From positions 2,108,001 to 2,172,000 of the forward strand of contig NC_090774.1 in NCBI RefSeq assembly GCF_001761485.1: a stretch of 64,000 bases of DNA, read 5' to 3'. Made by a program: the position numbers and the translations under genes. The notes under the pieces are model-generated. The model saw only the letters and a program-made list of their open reading frames with translations, ran no database searches and had not been told where the DNA came from. Source of the DNA: Yarrowia lipolytica (taxonomy: Eukaryota > Ascomycota > Dipodascomycetes > Dipodascales). Shown piece by piece: positions 10,738 to 21,171 of the stretch (the first letter of the stretch is position 1; each line of letters opens with the position of its first letter).

Positions 10738-11988
10738 CTATAGCTTCACCTCCTGCCTGGTAGGATCGCTGCTTCGACGCTGTAGCTCTGGAGGAGTAGA
10801 GCTCCATTCGGATGAACTGCCCTCCATGGGAACAGGAGGAGTCCCCAGAGGAGGCACCGAGTGGCCCACAAAATGCCGACGTCGCTCAGTCATCAATAAA
10901 TGCATCTGGTGACGCAGACCTGAAACCACATTCACAATTGCATGGATGTCGTCTCGAGTCCGCATGTTTTCCCGCATCGTCTGCATCGACGTGTTCACCT
11001 CGTAGTCCGCCAGCAACTGGTTGATGGCCAGGATGTCGCCTCTCATCTTGTCACACTCAGTTCGCACACCTTGTAGATCGTCTCGCGTGACACTGGGAAG
11101 CAGCTCAAAGCCCGCATCTGCAGACTGCTGGAGATCCAGACGATCTAGGCGATACCGTAGCGCCTGGTTCTCGTGTCGGAGGCCTTCAATTTTTTCCTCC
11201 TGGGCTTCCAAAACAGGTGCCAGCTGAGAATACGTGCAGGAAGCTGTATGAATGTGGCTCAGACGTCTTGCACCTTCCCATCGACACCCAAACTTCTCGG
11301 CCGGACAACTAATGGGTCGTTCCGAACACTCGGACATGTGATCGTCATGTAGCTGTGCGGTGATTGTCTCCTGACAGAATAGACAGCTCAAATGTGACTC
11401 TGTACACTCCTGTTTGCAGTGATCAATGTAAGCAATGAAGGGCATTTCCACGTCGCATCCTTGCAAGCACGTGACCTTGGTATGCACACACGTAACGCCC
11501 GGCAGACGCTGTTGCAACTCCTTGATATGTTCTTCCGCCACATAGCGTCGATGCACCAGTTCGCCACATACTGTCCCCTCTTCCGTCTTGCCGCGACATG
11601 GGACCTGTGCATAGTCGCACTGTTGACGGCAGTGCATTTCCATCTGGCTTCGGGGCCCCACATGTGCACAGCCTCGGTTTGTGAACGGGCACTTGACCTG
11701 CAGCTCGTTCACCAGATCAACCAGCACCAGGGGCGCTGGCTGTAGCGTTTCTGGGTCGATTTGGCTGCGGCAAATGGGACAGCGGTTGCCCGAGTCCGCC
11801 ACACGCATTGTAGACAGAATGCACAGCCGGCAGAAGGTGTGGCCACACTTTGTGGAGTATGGAGTCACGAATCCACAGGTGCACACTGGGCATGACAGTT
11901 GCTCCGGCAGGTCCATGTATTCGAGCGACCAGTAGTCCAGGGTGATGTTTTCGTCCCCTGGCGGCAGCGTTCTTGCTAGAGGTTCCAT
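10738..11988 (-). CDS. RING and TRAF-type zinc-finger protein
   Basis: Probable E3 ubiquitin ligase, 416 residues. A complete C3HC4 RING is present: Cys33, Cys36, Cys48, His50, Cys53, Cys56, Cys70, Cys73. It is followed by Cys/His-rich TRAF-type fingers from about residue 90 to 240 (KCPFTNRGC, VPCRGKTEEGTVC, CTESHLSCLFC, RPISCPAEKFGC). A coiled coil (LEAQEEKIEGLRHENQALR) lies near residue 250, and the tail is Ser/Pro-rich. The order RING, TRAF fingers, coiled coil is that of animal TRAF proteins and of fungal relatives. No C-terminal MATH domain is seen. I know no named baker's yeast equivalent. It is transcribed divergently from SYN8, with 362 bases between start codons. Confidence 0.85.
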   Translation of the reverse strand: MEPLARTLPPGDENITLDYWSLEYMDLPEQLSCPVCTCGFVTPYSTKCGHTFCRLCILSTMRVADSGNRCPICRSQIDPETLQPAPLVLVDLVNELQVKCPFTNRGCAHVGPRSQMEMHCRQQCDYAQVPCRGKTEEGTVCGELVHRRYVAEEHIKELQQRLPGVTCVHTKVTCLQGCDVEMPFIAYIDHCKQECTESHLSCLFCQETITAQLHDDHMSECSERPISCPAEKFGCRWEGARRLSHIHTASCTYSQLAPVLEAQEEKIEGLRHENQALRYRLDRLDLQQSADAGFELLPSVTRDDLQGVRTECDKMRGDILAINQLLADYEVNTSMQTMRENMRTRDDIHAIVNVVSGLRHQMHLLMTERRRHFVGHSVPPLGTPPVPMEGSSSEWSSTPPELQRRSSDPTRQEVKL

Positions 11989-12350
11989 TTGGTGTAGATG
12001 TGTATTCGTAGATGTTGTACCAGTAAGTAGTGCAGTTTGGCGGGTGCCAGTGGTATTTTTAGTATGGGGTAATACTGGAGCATAATGTTAACGGTGCGCC
12101 ACATACACAGCGGCTGACTAAGGTTGGCAGTTCGGTTCCAGTGGGTAAACACGACTGTTAACATTATTACAGCCGGTCTACATACTGCGATAAGACGACA
12201 GCAGCGAGCGACCGATAACGACAAAGACGACCACAGAAGGCGATCAAAGGAAGCGATACACACACAAACAGCTCTCTCGGTCTTTATCAGAACACTAGTC
12301 CCATCTCTTTTTTGCTTGCTCACAGGTATCGTACATACATACTTACTTCA
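11989..12350. other. divergent promoter between RING gene and SYN8
   Basis: 362 bases shared by two genes pointing away from each other. No additional gene is seen. The frame of SYN8 stays open a little upstream, but only from a TTG, so I do not extend it. Confidence 0.55.
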
Positions 12351-13115
12351 ATGACAAACCTGGTACTCTTGGTGGACCAGACCCAAGTGGCTATTGACGA
12401 ACGAGAGCGGCTGACGCTGCTGGGAATCAAGGCGGCGGAGTCGGACGACCGCGACATTGAGCGGGCGCTGGAAAACATCAAACAGGGCCTTTTGGACAAC
12501 CGACAAGCAGCAACCCACGGAAAGGATGTTGGAACCCTGACCCGAGTGCGAGAGGACTACCACAACCTGGTGCAGGCGTACGAGAAGATCAGTGACACGG
12601 ATCTGCCGGACTTGTATCTCAACGAGTCGCTGTTCGTCAGCAAAAAGAAGTCGGTCAAGTTCCGAGACAACAACCTGGAGGAAACCAGTGGTGCCCATAG
12701 TCTCAACGACCAGCACCGAGACTTTGAACCATACCGAGACGACCCCGAGGCCCTGATTCCCGAGAGATACACAGACGAAGAGCCCAGCCCAGCAGCCCGA
12801 TTCGAGGGGCTGTCGACACAGCAGGTTGTGTACTCGCAAAGAGAAGACATGGGCGAGCAGGACGAGCGACTGAGTACTCTAGCTCAGTCGGTTTCTCGCC
12901 AGCATCAGCTCAGTCTGCAGATTGGAGCCGAAGTCGACTCCCATAACGTCATGCTGGACGATATTGAGGCCCAGGTGGACAACAGTGACGGACGTCTGAA
13001 TCTGGCTCGACGACGACTGGACGACTTTTCGCGACGAGCCAAGGAGTCCGGCTCGCTGCTGACCATCATAATTCTGGTCTTCATTCTCATTATCTTGATT
13101 GTATTGTTGAGCTAG
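12351..13115 (+). CDS. SYN8: endosomal Qc-SNARE Syn8
   Basis: Tail-anchored SNARE of the endosome/trans-Golgi, related to yeast Syn8 and animal syntaxin 8; 254 residues. It has an N-terminal helical region, an acidic linker, a SNARE motif at about 172-232 and a C-terminal anchor (236-253, nearly all Ile/Leu/Val) with almost no lumenal tail. The KKSVKFRD segment near 100 matches the KKVRF segment of yeast Syn8. At the ionic zero layer the family has glutamine (for example ELDEQNEII in syntaxin 8). Here the aligned residue is His198, codon CAT at 12942-12944. I start at the ATG at 12351 because the upstream open codons carry no ATG. Confidence 0.88.
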   Translation: MTNLVLLVDQTQVAIDERERLTLLGIKAAESDDRDIERALENIKQGLLDNRQAATHGKDVGTLTRVREDYHNLVQAYEKISDTDLPDLYLNESLFVSKKKSVKFRDNNLEETSGAHSLNDQHRDFEPYRDDPEALIPERYTDEEPSPAARFEGLSTQQVVYSQREDMGEQDERLSTLAQSVSRQHQLSLQIGAEVDSHNVMLDDIEAQVDNSDGRLNLARRRLDDFSRRAKESGSLLTIIILVFILIILIVLLS

Positions 13116-13929
13116 ATCAAGACGCTTGACAAAAGACATGACCAAAATAATGACCACCTTTATGACTGTAAGATTAATGAGATATGACTTTGTATAGAGT
13201 AGGGCGGTGAAGGAGTGTACAAGAAGTGGTGAAAGAGGTGTAAAGTGAATCACACTGTAGCTAGTCTCCCTTGGTCGCGCGATAGTAACCGACCTACAAC
13301 CACTGTACTGCCACACGGTATATACTTGTACAGTATGTACTCGTACATTCATTGTTTTGTAGTCGTTGAGTCCAACCTGACTGAAGTGTCTTGGTAGACA
13401 GGAATGACTTGCTGGTAAGAGGAAGAGTAGGAAAGAGGGACATCTGCTGTATATAACTTGTCTCAATGCGGGTTCAAGTACTGCTTGTACTCAAACACTT
13501 GTCCAGGCATGACACATTGTTGTAGACCTATTCTACTTCCCGGATGTATAGCGTACGGTTATATCATCTTATTAGATGATACTGTTTTATAAACAAGCCG
13601 CGTCTTGGTCTCGCACCTGTTCATGTCACTACTTTTAGTCACTCTGAGCTGCTGTACAAGTAGTTGGCTCCAGTCTAATGTGGATCACTTTTCAGTCTAG
13701 AGGACTCGCATACGGAACACTGGTCGTACTTGTATGTCGTTGACAGACCAAAGAGTCTACAAGAACCCTTCCTGGCTACACCTCTTCATGACCATGCGGC
13801 TGTTGCGCTCACAGAGCCTTCATAAACGATAATGTACATTAATCGCATCATAGCACGGTTTTCGCCCATCTCTAAGAGTCTGAGGAAATCAACGTGCTCC
13901 GCTTAAATAAGTTATGATGCAATAAATAT
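13116..13929. other. spacer, nothing recognised
   Basis: Tail-to-tail spacer between SYN8 and the unknown gene on the minus strand. It probably holds two 3' untranslated regions. Open frames here are antisense continuations or random. Confidence 0.55.
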
Positions 13930-14934
13930 CTAGAGCTTCCGAGGGGAGCCGGTATCCATGTTGGTAGGGGTGGAAGCTCGTCCGGTGGCGGGATCGATGA
14001 TCTCAAGCGCCTTTTTGGCCCGGGTCACGCCGGCAGAGCCGCTGGGAGAGGGCGAAAGAGGGGACGAGTACGAGTAGTTGGATCCGCCGTACTGTCTGGA
14101 GATGGCGTTTCGCAGCTCCTGGTCGGGCGTCAGCATATGGGGGGATGCATTGTTGAGTCGTTCTTCCTCGAGGAGGTTGGGGCAGAACTCGACGTCGTCG
14201 AGCGAGTCAAACGTCCGTCCGGCGTTGAATTTGATTCGTGAAGTTGCCACTAGGTTAGTATGTTGCTTTGGGCGTGTTGCGTGGGTCTTGTCCTTCCTCC
14301 ACCTTAAGAGATCAGCCAGGGGTAGTGGAAGGAGAGATGAAGAGGTGATGGGTTGGGATGGACACAAGCAGTTCGGTCATCGGATTTGACAGTCTTGAAC
14401 ACGCTTTCCCCCGCGATCACGGCCTTCTTCACCACCTGCTTGGTGGCCCACCTACATTCTCTCCGTGGAGAAGCACATGAACGCGAGCAAGTACAAGATG
14501 CACGTGTGACCAGACAAGTAGAGAGGGGGAGAGAGAGATGCGCCAAAGACACAAACACCGTGGTAGTGCTGGTCTCTTCCGGCCTCCCACTCTCCAGTCC
14601 TACTAGTCCCCTCCCTTCTGCTCCTCTCCCGTCCTAGGCCCCGGGTTCTGTGCTGTGTCACGGTTTTTTTTTTCCGTGTCGGATCATACTCACAATTCTG
14701 CATTCTCACAACCTCCGAGTTGTACCCGCTCGGGTAGTTTGCTGAGTATCCCTGGTATTGTGGCGGTCTCGAGTACATCTGAGTCTGTGCAAAAAAGGGG
14801 GTTTCGTTTTGGCGCTGAATTTTGAAAGTGGGTGCTGGTGGAGCCTTAGGTCGAACGTGGTGTAGTGAGTGTGGTGTTGGGTGAGTTGGTTGAAAGAAGT
14901 TGCACACAACCTGCTCAATATATGCTTTGGACAT
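13930..14934 (-). CDS. spliced gene of unknown function, 186 residues
   Basis: I do not recognise this protein. Exon 1 is 14694-14934, the intron 14250-14693 (444 bases), exon 2 13930-14249. The donor is GTGAGTATG and the acceptor side is CTAACCTAG. The phase fits exactly: one base from exon 1 plus two from exon 2 make a leucine codon. The product starts MSKAYIEQVV, is rich in Pro, Gln and Tyr in the first half, Ser/Pro-rich later, and ends in a segment RAKKALEIIDPATG. That last piece loosely recalls short I-x-DP-x-TG segments in translation factors such as eIF4G, but this is weak. There is no signal peptide or membrane span. The start codon is only 126 bases from that of the divergent MSE1. 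Confidence 0.7.
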
Positions 14935-15060
14935 TATGTATCTTCGGCTAAGCTTTTTGCGAGAGTGGTGAAAAAGAGCTTGTGTCGGATTTTGGTACCG
15001 CGAACTTAGTTTTTTCCAGCAGCTTCAACCGCCTCGACAAGACGATATCTACCGCGAAAA
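14935..15060. promoter_or_regulatory. 126-base bidirectional promoter
   Basis: Everything needed to start two opposite transcripts (the unknown spliced gene and MSE1) must lie in 126 bases between two start codons, unless one transcript begins inside the other gene. No TATA box is obvious. Confidence 0.55.
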
Positions 15061-16605
15061 ATGACGTTGTGGATGCGCACAGGCCCGCGTCTGGCCTTGC
15101 CACGTGTCCGGCAGCCATTGGCCGTGCAGATACAGACCCGACACAGCTCGTTCAGCCTGCGAAAAGCCACCGATAAGAAGAAGACCCCCAACCCGGCTAA
15201 ACAGTCGCAGGGGCCTGAACGAACCCGATTCGCGCCGTCGCCAACAGGCCTGCTGCATCTCGGCTCGTTGCGAACGGCCCTCTACAACTACCTGCAGGCC
15301 AAGGTGACGGCGGGACAGTTCCTGCTGCGAGTGGAGGACACAGATCAGACCCGACTGGTGCCTGGGGCCGAAGAACATCTGTACCAGACTCTGGACAAGC
15401 TGGGGATCAAGGCTGACGAAAGCCCCAAGGTGGGAGGACCCTACGGACCGTACAAACAGTCGGAGAGATCGGACATTTACAGAAAGTACGTGGACCAGCT
15501 GCTGGAGTCGGGACATGCGTACAAGTGCTACTGTTCCAAGGACCGACTGGATGATCTGCGAGACAGTGCGCGGGCTCTCGTGCCTCCTTCCATGGCCTCC
15601 TACGACCGAAAGTGCGCGCATGGCGTGGCTTCCGACTCCAACAACGGAGAATATGTCGTGCGTTTCAAGGCCCCCGACCTATACCCTTCTTACACGGACG
15701 AATTGCATGGACAGGTGAACATCCAGGTGCAGAGAAACGCCAACGATACCCGGTTTGACGACATTGTGCTTCTCAAGAGCGACGGACTGCCCACTTACCA
15801 TCTTGCCAATGTCGTTGACGACCACCTCATGAAGATCACCACGGTTATTCGGGGCGAAGAATGGATGCCCTCCACCCCCAAGCACATTGCTCTGTATGAG
15901 GCGTTTGGCTGGACCCCTCCTCGGTTTGTGCACATTCCCCTGCTGACTTCTGTGGACAACAAGAAGCTCAGTAAGCGGTCTGGGGACATCGACGTCATGT
16001 CTCTTCTTGAGAACGGCTATCTGCCCGAGGCCATTCTCAACTTTGTCCTGCATTTCGGCTGGTCCCACAACCACATTCAGGCGTCGGATCGAATCGGTCT
16101 GTCGCGAATGGAGCAGATTTTCGACCTCAAGACCCTTACCAAGGGCAATGCCAAGGTCGACTTCAGCAAGCTTGTCTACTACAACAAACACTACATGTAT
16201 GGTCGAATCAAAAACCCGGGAGACAAGGAGTGGATCAAGCCGTACTACGAGGCCATGAAGAAGGAGACGGGCACCACCAAGACGCTGGACGACTGCCTGA
16301 CCGCCATGGAGATCATGAAGGGTTCCTTTGGCAACGTGGAGGAGTTTGTAACCACCTGTCGGTTCCTGTTTGAGCGGCCCATGCGGCCCATGCTCACTCT
16401 GGAGGAGGAGAAGATGGTTCGAACCATTGCAGAGGCCAAGGACGTCAAGATGGGCATTGCTATACTGGATACCCGATACGATAAGAAGCAGATTTACCAG
16501 GTGCTTCGTAAGGTCATTGCTGACGGCACTCCGGGGGCGAGCATGGACAAGATCCGGTGGTTTCTAGGCAAGGAGGAGGTTCAGGCGAGATTGGAGGGGT
16601 TTTAA
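15061..16605 (+). CDS. MSE1: mitochondrial glutamyl-tRNA synthetase
   Basis: Class I synthetase charging mitochondrial tRNA-Glu; 514 residues. The first 45 residues are rich in Arg, Ser and Thr with almost no acids, a typical mitochondrial presequence. The catalytic domain follows: FAPSPTGLLHLGS (57-69, the HIGH region), LRVEDTDQTR near 90, RFKAPDLYPS near 202, and KLSKRSG (302-308, the KMSKS loop). Length and the bacterial-type architecture fit GltX/Mse1 rather than the much longer cytosolic enzyme. In many fungi this enzyme also makes Glu-tRNA-Gln for the mitochondrial amidotransferase; that is known for the family, not visible here. Confidence 0.95.
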   Translation: MTLWMRTGPRLALPRVRQPLAVQIQTRHSSFSLRKATDKKKTPNPAKQSQGPERTRFAPSPTGLLHLGSLRTALYNYLQAKVTAGQFLLRVEDTDQTRLVPGAEEHLYQTLDKLGIKADESPKVGGPYGPYKQSERSDIYRKYVDQLLESGHAYKCYCSKDRLDDLRDSARALVPPSMASYDRKCAHGVASDSNNGEYVVRFKAPDLYPSYTDELHGQVNIQVQRNANDTRFDDIVLLKSDGLPTYHLANVVDDHLMKITTVIRGEEWMPSTPKHIALYEAFGWTPPRFVHIPLLTSVDNKKLSKRSGDIDVMSLLENGYLPEAILNFVLHFGWSHNHIQASDRIGLSRMEQIFDLKTLTKGNAKVDFSKLVYYNKHYMYGRIKNPGDKEWIKPYYEAMKKETGTTKTLDDCLTAMEIMKGSFGNVEEFVTTCRFLFERPMRPMLTLEEEKMVRTIAEAKDVKMGIAILDTRYDKKQIYQVLRKVIADGTPGASMDKIRWFLGKEEVQARLEGF

Positions 16606-17575
16606 CGAGCAAACTCATGTGGGGCAGTGGTCGGGTTAGTGTGACCGTGGTTCCGTCAGTCGGATAATGATCGGGACAGTCTGACAATCACCGTTGGAGC
16701 TCGTTTTGGTACAACCCTTTCGGGGAATCATGTAAATAGCGAATACCATAACATTGGAAGGATCAGGGGTGGGTTGCGACCCTCTTGGAAGAAGGATCAA
16801 TGAAGGGGCGAAAAAAATGAGGTACTACATACTGACACGGTGCATTTACGAAGGAGAAGTGTCATGTTTGAGACTATCGGTGCAAGTGCCATACCTCTAA
16901 CGATCTACACTGTCAAGTTACAGGATGTCCAGGTCGTCTTCTGTCACAACGCAGGAGGACCAGCTGAATGTGTCTGTCTGCATACATGTATACATGTAAG
17001 GGCTGGCATCGATTGAGGAGGTAGGAGGGCTGTCAGATGCGATCATGATTGCAAAGAACAGGCCATGAATCTTGGAAATAGCAGACCATGATCTTCTGGT
17101 GGAGAGGAGGTGCGATTCATAGGATGGACAAGATGAAGCGATCTGTAGAGCGTCCAACACTCGTTTGAATCGTTATTGCCGCTCATATTCAATTGACGAG
17201 ATCTAGTTGAAGTACCTGTACCTGTACGAGTTGTGCATGCAAAACGATAGACAGATGTCTTGAACACATCTATGACTCTCATTGGTGCACAAGAAACCAA
17301 AGGCAGTCAATAAAGGAACACGTACAAGTCCATAGATCCGGAGCCGGTCTCATTGGAGAGCAATCTGATGTCTTCGCTTTAGATTCGAAAGGCACTGTAC
17401 GGCATATATTGAAGTTTCCGTTTTGGTAGTGCTTATTGAAGTGAGTGTATGAGTATGGTATGAGTACGAATACTTGGACGAGGAAACGAGCAAGACGACT
17501 TTTTACTGTCTGAACCATACATGGTCAATGGCACATCTTCTCCGTGCCATTGCCTTGACGTAGAATTTGCACTCC

Positions 17576-17625
17576 AACCGAACCCACTCCAACCGCACCA
17601 CTCCAACCGCACCACTCCAACTAGA
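17576..17625. repeat. 14-base minisatellite
   Basis: About three copies of a unit close to CACTCCAACCGCAC. Confidence 0.8.
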
Positions 17626-18082
17626 TCACATATTACCGCACTGCCTCTTCTCTGCCGCGCTGCTGTACGTTTGATCACGACCCGGATCGGACGCCGTCTC
17701 TGGCTGCACCTCTCACATGGGTATAGCTGCAGGGCGAGGGCGGTGTAGTGTTTGGTGTCGGGTTGCTATTCTGGAAGCCATGTTTAGTGAGCTCTTCACG
17801 TGTCCAGGCCATTGTTTCCTCCCGTGTGTACTGTCTAGTGCCTTCCTGCTTGGTTAGCCTCGCTTTCTGTAGATCCACTAGTGGATGTTTCCTTGTCAAC
17901 AAACACATTCTGCGGCCGCTCCTCCAAACCGTGCGGTACCTTTTTCGGAGCAGCTGTCAAGGTGAAACATGACAGTGGTGAGCGGGTATGTTGGTGGAGT
18001 CCAGAGTGAAGTTCGGTGAGTAGAGTGCAGCATATGTCACGCTCTTGAATGTACAGTACTCGTACAAGAGCGTACTCACTCT

Positions 18083-18175
18083 ACAGTCTGAGCCTCTGGG
18101 CTCTCCAGACTGAGCCTCTAACTCTCCAGACCGAGCCTCTAGCTCTCCAGACTGAGCCTCTCCAGACCGAGCCTC
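18083..18175. repeat. about 20-base minisatellite
   Basis: Four to five imperfect copies of a unit close to CTCTCCAGACTGAGCCTCTA. On the minus strand one frame stays open through it and reads as a Glu/Ser/Gly repeat, but no start codon supports translation. Confidence 0.8.
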
Positions 18176-18771
18176 GTATGGCGTTTTGCTTATTTCTGCC
18201 TCTTTGGGCCGCTCAGCCAACGAGAGTAGAGACCGTGTCTCACGGTTAACCTTGGACCATGTCGTTTCTTGCCAAAGACAGCGAATCGAAAAACCGTGCA
18301 CCGAAAAACGGGACAAAAAACCGTCGAGTGAAAAAAGCGTGAGCCAAAAGAAAAAATAACTCGGCAGACGAGCTGTATTGTACGTACAAGGTAGTCGTAC
18401 TCGTACTGAAAGACAGAGGGGGCCTCGCAGATAATATTTTCCAGTATTGTTGAAAAAATGGCGCACGACAATGTTCCTAGGGTATTCTGTTGTTCCCGCC
18501 ACCCCCGATTATCCGCCATTATAGTGGTTTGTGGTGGTCTGGTTATTTCCGGGCTGGACCCTGGTGTTCTCAAAAAAGGCCATTTTTCCATTTTATTTTC
18601 CATTTTTTCCATTTTCCTTTTTCTGCTTAGTCCTCCAGCCTTTGTGTGTCAAGGTTTAGGCACCTGTTTTCGTGCAGTTGCAAATCTTGTTGGCTTCGAC
18701 AGAACATGAGGTCGATTAATGGAAGAGAGAAGAGAGAAGAAAAAGGCGAAAAAGGGGATGAAACGGAGCAA

Positions 18772-18850
18772 CAAAAACACAGAACAAACAAAAACACAGA
18801 ACAAACAAAAACACAGAAACAAACACAAACACAAACACAAACACAGAAAC
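18772..18850. repeat. CAAACACAGAA-type simple repeat
   Basis: AC/A-rich tandem array built of AACAAACAAAAACACAG units grading into CAAACA hexamers. Confidence 0.85.
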
Positions 18851-19362
18851 AAGCCCAACTAGAAGTAGCCGTTACACCTCCGTGCACGGTCACACCTCGG
18901 CACATGGCTCATGCATGTCCCAAGCAAGGAGAGAGTGAAGGAAGGAAGAAGGCCAAAGCTAAAGTGACGGAAAATGGCAATGGCATGACGGACGGACAGG
19001 CAGACAGCATAAAAGTACTGTAGCAAGGCAAGGACAGGTTGGTGCAGATCCACATGAGTATCTGGTGAGGAGTTTTGTTGTGGTCGTCCCCTTTGCCCTC
19101 GCCCTCGCCTGGTTGTCCCCTTTGCCTCGCCTGATCACCCCCTTTTTTTCCTTTGCCTCGCTGGTCTTGTCCACTCGCCATAATCTACAATACAGTATTT
19201 AACCCCTGTCTTGGGATAAAACAAACTGCCCAACTGAGGTATGATGGTTCCGCTTTGTGTCGGGCTGTTTCAACTCAGCTGCGCAATAGCGTTGGGACCC
19301 TAATTTTAAAAAGAGCTGAAATTGGCTTGGGACAATAGTAAGCTCGTAATACAGAGTCAGTG

Positions 19363-19370
19363 TATAAAAG
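19363..19370 (+). promoter_or_regulatory. TATA box of the double-psi-barrel gene
   Basis: TATAAAAG about 230 bases before the start codon at 19599. The leader after it is CA/CT-rich, typical of strong Yarrowia genes. Confidence 0.55.
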
Positions 19371-19598
19371 CCCGCCATGCTCCACCTAATGGTGTCCCCA
19401 TCACACTTCATCACCAAGTAGGAACTATCGAAACCACACCGAGACTTCTGTTGGACACGACACTCTCTTTGCACTCCTTTGCACCGACACTCCCTTTGTG
19501 ATACTCACTCTCTCTACCCTCCGTTGACCGGACCACTTTCCTTACGCGACTCTCCTTTTTCGTCACCTAAAACCAACACACACGCCCTTATTTCCAAC

Positions 19599-20494
19599 AT
19601 GAAGTTCTCTATCGTTTCCATGGCCCTCCTGTCCCAGGTTCTGGCCGCCCCCATCGCTGCCGAGGCTGGCCTCGCCAAGCGAGCCGTTGTCACCGTCAAG
19701 AACCAACCAACGTCATCTACGTCAAAAAACGTGGGTCTTACGTCGACCAGAACCGGCACCCCCTAACAAGACCAGGTGGTCCCCTACACCACCGAGGCCC
19801 AGATCGAGCAGCCCACCGAGGCCCCCGCCGCCCCCTGCCCCCGAGGCCCCCCGCCGCTTCTCCCACTTCTGAGGCTTGCTCCTGCCCCCCCCCCCTCCCT
19901 CTGAGGCTCCCCGCTCCCCCCCCCACCCCCGAGGCCCCCAAAGTCTGCTGAGGAAGCCCCTCCCCCCTTCCTCTTCCTTCTCCCCCCCAACTTTGCTGGC
20001 CGACGAGAAGCCCGAGGCTGCCCCCTCTCCCTTCTCCCCGCCCCCGAGCCCACCACCTCTGAGGCTGCCCCTGCCCCCCCCTCTCCAGGCCCACCACCCT
20101 CCGAGGCCCCCCGCTTCTACCACCTCTGAAGGCTGCTCCCGAGCCCTCTCCTTCCGCCCCCTCCACTGGCGGTGGATCCGGTGACCACACCGGTGAGGCT
20201 ACCTTCTACGACACCGGCATGGGCTCTTGCGGCATCACCAGCACCGACTCCGACTTCATTGTTGCCCTTAACAAGGACATGTGGCAGGCTGGTATGATCG
20301 ACGGTAACCCCAACCACAACACCCTGTGTGGCAAGAAGCTGACTGCCCACCGAGGCGGCAAGTCTGTCACCGTGACCGTCACCGACATGTGCCCCGGCTG
20401 TGCTTCCGGCGATCTCGATCTCTCTCCCGCCGCCTTCAACGCCCTGGCTTCTCCCAGCGAGGGACGAGTCGGTGTCTCTTGGTCCTGGAACTAA
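19599..20494 (+). CDS. secreted double-psi beta-barrel (expansin/RlpA-like) protein, frame broken as given
   Basis: Two clear coding blocks in different frames. The first (from 19599) has a signal peptide MKFSIVSMALLSQVLAAP and a Lys-Arg processing site near residue 27. The last (about 20165-20494) is a complete double-psi beta-barrel: GEATFYDTGMGSCG, TLCGKKL, VTDMCPGC and DLSPAAF, ending VGVSWSWN, as in fungal secreted barwin/expansin-like proteins. The linker between is very C-rich and reads as Pro/Ala/Glu/Ser repeats. There the frame changes several times, first with a stop at 19764-19766; one visible case is an extra base in TCTGAAGGCT near 20125 where TCTGAGGCT would keep the repeat. Both ends look under full selection, so assembly or sequencing error in C-runs is at least as likely as a pseudogene. 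The product would act at the cell wall or outside. Confidence 0.75.
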
Positions 20495-21117
20495 GAGTAA
20501 GATTTATTAACAAAACCCCATCTTGTAGTCCTGCGCTGGCGTCGGGCTAACTCAAGATTTATATATATGAAATACCCTTACTCTTATGTCGAATGGCTCA
20601 TCTTGAGCGTGCTCAGCGTATCGTAGAGTACTACAGATGTTGACTGCTTCAACAGTCGTGCTTTCAACAGATGTGTAGTCGTGTCTTGTCTCGTGTTTTC
20701 TCATAAAGTTAGACACAATGAGCATCGTCATGGACATTTTTTCAAAGCCCCTGGACTGCGGAGATGCACAATCTGAAACAATAACAATGGAAAGCGCCTT
20801 TGACGCATCTTTGCTGGGCAGAGTGGACACTGTATGGTCGCTGGATAGCTGGATAGAGGCGTATATGCGAGCTGCACTTGCTCCATACGTTGGAATTTAC
20901 TCCATAGATCGCGTCACACAATTGCATTGTTGGGTGTTATGTGGAGAAAATAAGGGGAAAAGGGGAAAAAGAATGGAGAGAAGAGGGAAAAAATTGGGAA
21001 AAGGAAAATGGAAAAAGGAAAAGCCGAACCGAGTGTTTGAGCTTGGATAGCGGGTACACGTGTAGCGGCGGTAATCACGAATAAAGGGGTTCCACAGCGC
21101 GACGAAATCAATAGGTG

Positions 21118-21171
21118 AACACGGTCATTGAACACGGTCATTGAACACGGTCATTGAACACCATCATTGAA
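21118..21171. repeat. 15-base minisatellite
   Basis: Between three and four copies of ACACGGTCATTGAAC. Confidence 0.85.

Larger units (their letters stand above)
16606..19598. other. 3-kb repeat-rich spacer
   Basis: No gene I can defend. It contains three minisatellites (listed separately) and the promoter of the double-psi-barrel gene. A 181-codon open frame on the minus strand (17957-18502) lacks an ATG and includes one minisatellite. Confidence 0.5.

Noticed and set aside
14304-14470. Possible cassette exon (WATKQVVKKAV...) in the intron of the unknown gene
   Set aside because: Its frame does not fit the phase set by exon 1, and neither a CTAAC..AG acceptor nor a GTGAGT donor borders it.
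17957-18502. 181-codon minus-strand frame
   Set aside because: No ATG, and a large part is a minisatellite.
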